From Anaerolineales bacterium (GTDB lineage Bacteria; Chloroflexota; Anaerolineae; Anaerolineales; Villigracilaceae), in the NCBI GenBank assembly GCA_028689195.1, contig JAQTWR010000143.1, forward strand, positions 1-6,985: a stretch of 6,985 bases of DNA, read 5' to 3'. Positions 1-4,759 of the stretch are shown in pieces. Below the pieces are notes generated by a model. It searched no databases, had not been told where the DNA came from, and saw nothing but the letters and a program-made list of their open reading frames with translations. The number at the start of each line of letters is the position of its first letter. The stretch's first letter is position 1. A program made the position numbers and the translations under genes.

Positions 1-456
1 GCCGCGCAAAATGACCCTGCCCAATGATTCGCCCCGCCCCGTTTCGATGGCAATATCAACCGTTTCGCCCGCGACGAAATTGGGACCCAAGCCGATGGTC
101 AGCGGAGCGAGTCCGCGCTGAACTTCGGGCTGCTGGCGTTTTCTCATCCGCGCGTCAATGAGAATTTGCGGACGCAAAAATTCAATCAACGCGGAGAAAT
201 CCTGCGCGGTTACGGGAATGACTTTATGTTCTTCGAGAATTTTTTGCAGGCGCGAATTGTCATCCACAAGTTCGGCGCGGACGTTTTCCAATAGCGCGTA
301 CCCGTCGAAGACCGCGTCGGCGAAAGCCATTTTGCGGCGCGTGGTTGTCGGCTGCGGCGTTTCGTGAATCGCCGCGGAATATCCCGCCGTAAAGAGCGCG
401 TGAGCCGCCGCCGAGCCGACGTCGTTTGCGCCGCGAATGAGAATGTGATTTGTCAT
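1..456 (-). CDS. yqeB: YqeB (EF2563)-family molybdenum hydroxylase accessory protein, N-terminal part
   Basis: My translation of the reverse strand gives 152 residues with no stop; the C-terminus lies beyond base 1. The start ATG is at 456-454. Visible motifs are a Rossmann-like N-terminus (ILIRGANDVGSAAAH, residues 5-19), the RRKMAFADAVFDG stretch (40-52), DARMRKR (101-107), and GLGPNF followed by AGETVD (122-134). Together these are the signature order of the YqeB/EF2563 family, described as accessory to selenium-dependent molybdenum hydroxylases and related to XdhC-type proteins. It probably acts in the cytoplasm on cofactor maturation or insertion for a xanthine-dehydrogenase-like enzyme; that role is known from the family and not shown here. 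The gene begins one base after the stop of the upstream transporter gene and has only a weak TAAG-like ribosome site, which suggests translational coupling. Family assignment is firm; the exact partner enzyme is not visible. Confidence 0.85.
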   Translation of the reverse strand, partial: MTNHILIRGANDVGSAAAHALFTAGYSAAIHETPQPTTTRRKMAFADAVFDGYALLENVRAELVDDNSRLQKILEEHKVIPVTAQDFSALIEFLRPQILIDARMRKRQQPEVQRGLAPLTIGLGPNFVAGETVDIAIETGRGESLGRVILRG

Positions 457-457
457 C

Positions 458-1201
458 TTAAAAATATTTGAACCAATACGCGCAAACCGCAATGGACAGG
501 ATGACTCCCAACGAGCGCCGCACGCCCGCGCTTGAAAATTTAATCGCGCCGAGTTGACTCCCAATCAACGCGCCGAGCAGCCCGACGACGATGAGCGGAA
601 ATCCAAATTCGCCGAAGGCGAGCGTTCCATTTGCGAAGCGCCCTATCAGCCCGCTGACGGAGTTTATGGCGATGAATCCGCCGGCGGATGCGGCGGCTTG
701 TTTCGAGTCGCCCCATTGCATGAGAATAATCAACGGCGAGAGAAAAATTCCGCCGCCGATGCCGATCATGCCTGAAAGCAAACCAATTATCGCTCCCGCA
801 AGCAGCGCAAGGCGGAGGGGAATTTCGCGGGGTTTCCAATCCGCTGATTCAGTTAACGTGGGGAAGAGAATCATCCGCGCCGCAAGATAAGTCAGGACGA
901 CGTAAAGCAGGGTCGTATAAGTTTGCTCCGAGAGTTTGATGGTTGCGCCGATGAACGCGGCGGGGACGGACGCGACCAAAAACGGGAGCAGCAATCGCAA
1001 ACGGAAATATCCCGCGCGCGCATAATTGGTAAATGAAATGGTCGAGACGAAAATATTTAGCGCCAGCGCCGTACTGGACATGACGTTGGAGGGGACGTCA
1101 AAAAAATTCATGGCGATCAGATAACCCGACGCGCCGCCAAAACCCGCGCTGGAATACAACGCGGCGACGATGAATACAAGAATGGGGAGAAGAATATTCA
1201 T
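458..1201 (-). CDS. TauE/SafE-family membrane transporter (putative sulfite or organosulfur exporter)
   Basis: This is a 247-residue, strongly hydrophobic protein, a usual length for the TauE/SafE (formerly DUF81) family. It shows the family's internal duplication: an N-terminal repeat with SSAGFGGASGYLIA (residues 17-30) and SSTALALN (42-49), and a C-terminal repeat with SGMIGIGGGIFLSPLIIL (143-160) and AAASAGGFIAINSVSG (169-184). About seven or eight membrane helices can be drawn, with charged loops near 59-70 and 116-130. Family members move sulfite, sulfoacetate or other small anions across the inner membrane; the substrate here cannot be read from sequence. The start at 1201 is the natural N-terminus for the family, but no good Shine-Dalgarno sequence precedes it. 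A TATAAT box on the minus strand lies 22 bases upstream, so the leader is very short. It is the first gene of a minus-strand unit with yqeB and is divergent from hutU. Confidence 0.88.
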   Translation of the reverse strand: MNILLPILVFIVAALYSSAGFGGASGYLIAMNFFDVPSNVMSSTALALNIFVSTISFTNYARAGYFRLRLLLPFLVASVPAAFIGATIKLSEQTYTTLLYVVLTYLAARMILFPTLTESADWKPREIPLRLALLAGAIIGLLSGMIGIGGGIFLSPLIILMQWGDSKQAAASAGGFIAINSVSGLIGRFANGTLAFGEFGFPLIVVGLLGALIGSQLGAIKFSSAGVRRSLGVILSIAVCAYWFKYF

Positions 1202-1223
1202 AAAAGGAATCTCGCTTTATTTG

Positions 1224-1229
1224 ATTATA
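1224..1229 (-). promoter_or_regulatory. Putative -10 box for the transporter-yqeB unit
   Basis: A perfect TATAAT is read on the minus strand, 22 bases before the transporter start codon. The matching -35 region, around 1247-1253 (TCGTTT or TTCGTT on the minus strand), is poor. Transcription would start near 1217, leaving a leader of about 16 bases without a clear ribosome site. The call rests on one perfect hexamer plus its position, so confidence is moderate. Confidence 0.4.
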
Positions 1230-1239
1230 GCGGGTGTTA

Positions 1240-1245
1240 TATAAT
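1240..1245 (+). promoter_or_regulatory. Putative -10 box for hutUH
   Basis: A perfect TATAAT lies 33 bases before the hutU start codon, inside the overlapping TGTTATATAAT, whose TG dinucleotide (1235-1236) would make an extended -10 for the register TATATA at 1238-1243. The -35 region at 17-bp spacing is TTATTT (1217-1222), a weak match, so an activator or the extended -10 may compensate. Transcription would start near 1252, giving a leader of about 27 bases. It faces the minus-strand box at 1224-1229 with ten bases between the two hexamers. Confidence 0.45.
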
Positions 1246-1264
1246 GAAACGAAAACCAAGCCAT

Positions 1265-1270
1265 AAAGGA
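1265..1270 (+). promoter_or_regulatory. Ribosome binding site of hutU
   Basis: AAAGGA, eight bases before the ATG at 1279, supports that start codon. An ATG at 1271 lies directly next to the site and in another frame, so it is not the start. Confidence 0.65.
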
Positions 1271-1278
1271 ATGACGAC

Positions 1279-2928
1279 ATGAAACGAGAAATCCATGCCC
1301 CGCAGGGAACGCAATTGACGTGTAAGAACTGGCAGATCGAAGCCGCGTATCGCATGATCCAAAATAATCTCGACCCGCAGGTTGCTTTCGACCCCGATAA
1401 TTTAATCGTTTACGGCGGACGCGGACGCGCCGCGCGGAATTGGGAATGTTACGACGCGATTCTCGACTCGCTGAAAAATCTCGACCCCGACGAAACTTTA
1501 CTGGTGCAATCGGGGAAACCTGTGGCGATTTTCCGCACGCATACGGACGCGCCGCGCGTGCTCATCGCAAACAGCAACATCGTTCCGCATTGGGCGACGC
1601 AGGAAAACTTCGACAAGTGGGAAAAAGAAGGTTTGATCATGTACGGGCAGATGACCGCCGGCAGTTGGATTTACATCGGCACGCAGGGAATTTTGCAAGG
1701 GACTTATGAAACATTCGGCGCGTTGGCGCGACTCAACGGGTGGGGAACGCTGAAAGGAAAGTTGGTTCTCACCGCGGGACTCGGCGAAATGGGCGGCGCG
1801 CAGCCGCTGGCAATTACGATGAACGAAGGCGTGGGCGTGATCGTGGAAGTGGATCGCTGGCGCGCGGAGCGGCGCTTGTCGCTGCGTCAAGTGGACGCGG
1901 TCAGCGATAGTATTGAAGAGGCGATGACTCTCGCGGAAGAAGCGATGAAAGCGGGCAAGGGAAAATCCATCGCGCTGGTTGGAAACGCGGCGGAAGTTTT
2001 GCCTGAGTTACTCGCGCGCGGCGTTGTCCCCGATGTGGTCACGGATCAAACATCCGCGCATGACGTGATGTATGGATACATCCCCGCGGGGCTGACTTTG
2101 GAGCAGGCGAGCGAATTGCGCGTGAGCGATCCCAAAGCATACGAACAACGCGCGATGGATTCCATGTCGACGCATGTTAAAACCATGCTGGCGTGGAAAG
2201 AAAAAGGCAGCGTCGTTTTTGATTATGGAAATAACTTGCGTCAACGCGCATTAGATAATGGCGTGAGCAACGCGTTTGAATATCCGGGCTTTGTGCCCGC
2301 GTATATTCGTCCGCTGTTCTGCGAAGGCAAGGGACCGTTCCGCTGGGTGGCGCTTTCCGGCGACCCCGAAGATATTTACAAGACCGATCAAGCCATGCTG
2401 GAGTTATTCCCCGAAGACGATCATCTGCGCCGCTGGCTGGTAATGGCGCGCGAGCAAGTGGAATTTCAAGGACTGCCCGCGCGCATTTGCTGGCTGGGAT
2501 ACGGCGAGCGCGCGAAGGCGGGACTCAAACTCAATGCGATGGTGGCGAGCGGAGAACTCAAAGCCCCGATTGTGATCGGACGCGACCATTTGGACTCTGG
2601 CTCGGTGGCGAGTCCCAACCGCGAAACCGAAGCGATGAAAGACGGCTCGGACGCAATCGCGGATTGGCCATTACTTAACGCAATGGTCAACGCGGTCAAC
2701 GGCGCGACGTGGGTCAGCATCCATCACGGCGGCGGAGTTGGCATCGGATACAGCATCCACGCGGGGCAGGTCATCGTGGCGGATGGAACGCCCGAAGCCG
2801 CGAAACGAATCGAGCGCGTGTTGACTACAGACCCGGGCATGGGCGTTGTCCGTCATGTGGATGCGGGCTATGACGAAGCAATCTCATTTGCGAAAGCCAA
2901 CGGCGTCAAAGCGCCGATGATGAAGTAA
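1279..2928 (+). CDS. hutU: Urocanate hydratase (urocanase)
   Basis: Catalyses hydration of urocanate to 4-imidazolone-5-propionate, the second step of histidine degradation, in the cytoplasm with tightly bound NAD+ used as an electrophile. At 549 residues it has the usual family length. Visible landmarks are [12 protein letters not shown] (residues 45-56), the NAD-binding glycine loop GLGEMGG (167-173), VTDQTSAHD (254-262), the active-site segment [15 protein letters not shown] with Cys404 (equivalent to Cys410 of the Pseudomonas enzyme), the highly conserved [20 protein letters not shown] block, and [11 protein letters not shown] starting at His482. All expected active-site blocks are present, so the enzyme should work. 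The TSAHD motif is followed by VMYGY where PLNGY is common. The gene ends in a double stop (TAA TAA, 2926-2931). hutH follows on the same strand after 104 bases, which supports a two-gene catabolic operon; hutI and the later hut genes are not in this window. Confidence 0.97.
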   Translation: MKREIHAPQGTQLTCKNWQIEAAYRMIQNNLDPQVAFDPDNLIVYGGRGRAARNWECYDAILDSLKNLDPDETLLVQSGKPVAIFRTHTDAPRVLIANSNIVPHWATQENFDKWEKEGLIMYGQMTAGSWIYIGTQGILQGTYETFGALARLNGWGTLKGKLVLTAGLGEMGGAQPLAITMNEGVGVIVEVDRWRAERRLSLRQVDAVSDSIEEAMTLAEEAMKAGKGKSIALVGNAAEVLPELLARGVVPDVVTDQTSAHDVMYGYIPAGLTLEQASELRVSDPKAYEQRAMDSMSTHVKTMLAWKEKGSVVFDYGNNLRQRALDNGVSNAFEYPGFVPAYIRPLFCEGKGPFRWVALSGDPEDIYKTDQAMLELFPEDDHLRRWLVMAREQVEFQGLPARICWLGYGERAKAGLKLNAMVASGELKAPIVIGRDHLDSGSVASPNRETEAMKDGSDAIADWPLLNAMVNAVNGATWVSIHHGGGVGIGYSIHAGQVIVADGTPEAAKRIERVLTTDPGMGVVRHVDAGYDEAISFAKANGVKAPMMK

Positions 2929-2935
2929 TAATATT

Positions 2936-3020
2936 CGTCATTGCGAGCCGCATAGCGGCGAAGCAATCTCCTCATTGGCACGGGGATTGCTTCGCCGGGC
3001 TGCGCCTTCTCGCAATGACG
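2936..3020 (+). repeat. Palindromic interspersed-repeat element between hutU and hutH
   Basis: An 85-bp imperfect palindrome. The outer arms are a perfect 12-bp match: CGTCATTGCGAG (2936-2947) and CTCGCAATGACG (3009-3020). The inner arms are another perfect 12-bp match: GGCGAAGCAATC (2957-2968) and GATTGCTTCGCC (2985-2996). A 16-base apical loop and partly pairing internal stretches (CCGCATAGC against GGGCTGCGCCTT) complete a cruciform or RNA hairpin. Sequences beginning CGTCATTGCGAG and containing GAAGCAATC are, to my knowledge, a widely scattered intergenic repeat type in many bacteria; only one copy is in this window. It lacks any coding capacity and has no obvious target-site duplication. 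In the transcript it would form a strong hairpin ending exactly at the hutH ribosome site, so it could affect mRNA stability or hutH translation. Confidence 0.8.
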
Positions 3021-3025
3021 GGAGG
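3020..3025 (+). promoter_or_regulatory. Ribosome binding site of hutH, abutting the repeat
   Basis: GGGAGG with seven bases to the ATG at 3033. It decides the start: the in-frame upstream ATG at 3015 lies inside the right arm of the palindromic repeat and would place the ribosome site within the coding sequence. The first G of the site is the last base of the repeat. Confidence 0.8.
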
Positions 3026-3032
3026 CGGACAC

Positions 3033-4580
3033 ATGCAAACCATTTATTTAGACGGTACAAGTTTAACTTTCGATCAAGTGTACGCAGTTGCATACGGACA
3101 GCCGAACGCGCCGCGCGTGGAGATTAGCGACGCGGCAAAAAAACTCGTCACGCGCGCGGCGGACGCGGTGCAGACCTTGCTTTCGCGCGGAGTCATCGCG
3201 TATGGAATCACAACGGGCTTCGGCGCGTTCAAAGACAAAATCATCCCGCCCGATCAAGTGGAGAAACTTCAACGCAACATTTTGGTCAGTCACGCGGTTG
3301 GCGTTGGAAACCCGTTCGATATTGCGACGACTCGCACCATTATGTTGATTCGCGCGAATACATTATCACGCGGACATTCCGGCATTCGCCTCTCCACGCT
3401 GCAACTGCTGATTGATATGCTCAACGCGGGCATTCATCCCATCATCCCCGAAAAAGGATCGCTCGGCGCGAGCGGCGACCTCGCTCCGCTGGCGCACATG
3501 GCGCTGCCCATCATCGGCGAAGGGATTGCGGAATATCAAGGCGAAGTCATTTCGGGCGCGGATGCGTTCAAATGCGCGGGGCTTTCATCCATAAAACTCG
3601 CGGCGAAGGAAGGACTCGCGCTCACAAATGGAACTTCGGTAATGACCGCGCTCGGCGTGCTGCAAACCATCCGCGCCGAAAGATACAGCCAGACCGCCGA
3701 CCTCGCGGGTTGTTTGAGTCTCGAAGCGTTGAACGGCACCGACCTCGCGTTCGATGAGCGCATTCATAATCTGCGTCCATTTCCGCGCCAGAAGGAGTGC
3801 GCGAGTTATTTACGAAGTTTGTTGAAGGACAGCGAATTTACGCGCGAACATGAATCGTTGAATGTGCAGGACGCATATACGCTGCGCTGTATGCCGCAAG
3901 TTCATGGCGCGATCCGCGATGCGATTGCGTATTCGCGCTGGGTGTTTGAAATCGAATTGAACGCCGTCACCGATAATCCGCTGATTTTTATTGACGACAA
4001 AACGGGCGAAATTTCCGTGTTATCAGGCGGAAACTTCCACGGCGAGCCGCTGGCGATTGCGATGGATTATCTCGCGTTCTCCGTCGCCGAGTTGGGGAAT
4101 ATCTCGGAGCGCCGCATCATGCGCCTGACCGACGAATGTTCCAACACGCACGCGCTGCCTGCATTTCTTACAAAGGAAGGCGGATTGAATTCGGGATTTA
4201 TGATTCTGCAATACACCGCCGCCGCGCTTGCGACGGAAAATAAAGTATTGGCGCATCCCGCCAGCGTGGATACGATTCCCACGTCCGCGAATGTGGAGGA
4301 TCACGTCAGCATGGGCGCGACGGCGGCGCTCAAACTGCGCGGCGTGATTGACAACGTGGAGCGGATTCTTTCCATCGAGTTGATGTCTGCGGCGCAGGGA
4401 ATTGACTTCCGCAAGCAGGTCATCGGCGCGGAGAAAAAACTCGGCGCAGGGACTCGCGGCGCGTACGCGCTCATCCGCGAACATATCCCGTTTATAGAAT
4501 CCGATACGGTGATGTATGGTTACATGGAAACCATGCGGAAACTCGTGGCAGATGGCGAAGCGGCGAAGGCTGCGCCTTGA
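3033..4580 (+). CDS. hutH: Histidine ammonia-lyase (histidase)
   Basis: Removes ammonia from L-histidine to give trans-urocanate, the first step of histidine breakdown. It belongs to the MIO-prosthetic-group lyase family and is normally a cytoplasmic homotetramer. From ATG 3033 it has 515 residues (the Pseudomonas enzyme has about 510). The MIO triad Ala146-Ser147-Gly148 sits in GSLGASGDLAPLAHM. Other active-site residues are present: Tyr57 in YGITTGFG, His87 in SHAVGVG, Asn199 in ALTNGTS, Tyr282 and Arg285 in QDAYTLRCMPQV, the SGGNFHGEP loop, and Glu422 in SANVEDHVSM. Their numbering runs 2 to 8 residues above the Pseudomonas enzyme, which supports the chosen start over 3015. His87 and the RCxPQV motif favour histidine as substrate, as does the neighbouring hutU. 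The YGITTGFGAF loop resembles phenylalanine ammonia-lyases more than the usual YGxNTGFG of histidases, so a relaxed substrate range is possible. The last residues (GEAAKAAP) are a low-complexity tail. Confidence 0.94.
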   Translation: MQTIYLDGTSLTFDQVYAVAYGQPNAPRVEISDAAKKLVTRAADAVQTLLSRGVIAYGITTGFGAFKDKIIPPDQVEKLQRNILVSHAVGVGNPFDIATTRTIMLIRANTLSRGHSGIRLSTLQLLIDMLNAGIHPIIPEKGSLGASGDLAPLAHMALPIIGEGIAEYQGEVISGADAFKCAGLSSIKLAAKEGLALTNGTSVMTALGVLQTIRAERYSQTADLAGCLSLEALNGTDLAFDERIHNLRPFPRQKECASYLRSLLKDSEFTREHESLNVQDAYTLRCMPQVHGAIRDAIAYSRWVFEIELNAVTDNPLIFIDDKTGEISVLSGGNFHGEPLAIAMDYLAFSVAELGNISERRIMRLTDECSNTHALPAFLTKEGGLNSGFMILQYTAAALATENKVLAHPASVDTIPTSANVEDHVSMGATAALKLRGVIDNVERILSIELMSAAQGIDFRKQVIGAEKKLGAGTRGAYALIREHIPFIESDTVMYGYMETMRKLVADGEAAKAAP

Positions 4581-4586
4581 TGGTTT

Positions 4587-4629
4587 GCCTTATGCCGTAA
4601 TCGCGCGCTGTAAGATTATGGCATAAGGC
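4587..4629 (+). terminator. Stem-loop after hutH, possible terminator
   Basis: GCCTTATGCCGTAATC (4587-4602) pairs with GATTATGGCATAAGGC (4614-4629): 16 bp with a single G-U pair, closing an 11-base loop. It starts six bases after the hutH stop codon, the expected place for an operon end. No run of T follows (only GGTTTGACTG), so it is not a classical intrinsic terminator. It could instead protect the 3' end of the transcript. Confidence 0.5.
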
Positions 4630-4632
4630 GGT

Positions 4633-4660
4633 TTGACTGATTTGAAATTTCAAGTAGAAT
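4633..4660 (+). promoter_or_regulatory. Putative upstream promoter of the GAF/HD-GYP gene
   Basis: TTGACT (4633-4638) and TAGAAT (4655-4660) are separated by 16 bases, each with one mismatch to the sigma-70-type consensus. Transcription would start near 4667, giving a leader of about 93 bases. A perfect palindrome fills most of the spacer. Confidence 0.5.
4642..4653. promoter_or_regulatory. 12-bp perfect palindrome, possible operator
   Basis: TTGAAATTTCAA is its own reverse complement. It lies between the -35 and -10 boxes of the upstream promoter, ending one base before the -10, which is a typical place for a repressor site. The regulator is unknown, and an AT-rich palindrome of this size could also arise by chance. 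Confidence 0.35.
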
Positions 4661-4680
4661 GTAGACAATAAGCGTCCGAT

Positions 4681-4709
4681 TTGTTGGCGGCAGGGAGAGT
4701 GAGTATAAT
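4681..4709 (+). promoter_or_regulatory. Putative downstream promoter of the GAF/HD-GYP gene
   Basis: TTGTTG (4681-4686) and a perfect TATAAT (4704-4709) with the ideal 17-base spacer. Transcription would start near 4716, about 44 bases before the start codon. It stands in tandem with the promoter at 4633-4660, so the gene may have two start points. Confidence 0.55.
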
Positions 4710-4745
4710 AAATTACGAGCTAGGTTGAAGCGCAGTTTGCCTTTT

Positions 4746-4750
4746 TAGGA
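4746..4750 (+). promoter_or_regulatory. Ribosome binding site of the GAF/HD-GYP gene
   Basis: TAGGA, nine bases before ATG 4760. It supports this start, which also keeps a short polar N-terminus ahead of the first membrane helix. Confidence 0.6.
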
Positions 4751-4759
4751 AAATATCCC

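Noticed and set aside
3015..3032. Upstream in-frame ATG at 3015 as the hutH start
   Set aside because: It lies inside the palindromic repeat, has no ribosome site of its own, and would put GGGAGG within the coding region; active-site numbering also favours 3033.
4023..4484. A 153-residue antisense open frame inside hutH
   Set aside because: It lies entirely within a well-conserved enzyme gene and reads as an Arg-rich shadow of GC-rich codons.
4566..4578. AAGGC-TGC-GCCTT mini-hairpin at the end of hutH, sharing GGCTGCGCCTT with the repeat at 2998-3008
   Set aside because: The stem is only five base pairs and an 11-base match is too short to claim a second repeat copy; it may be a decayed fragment or chance.
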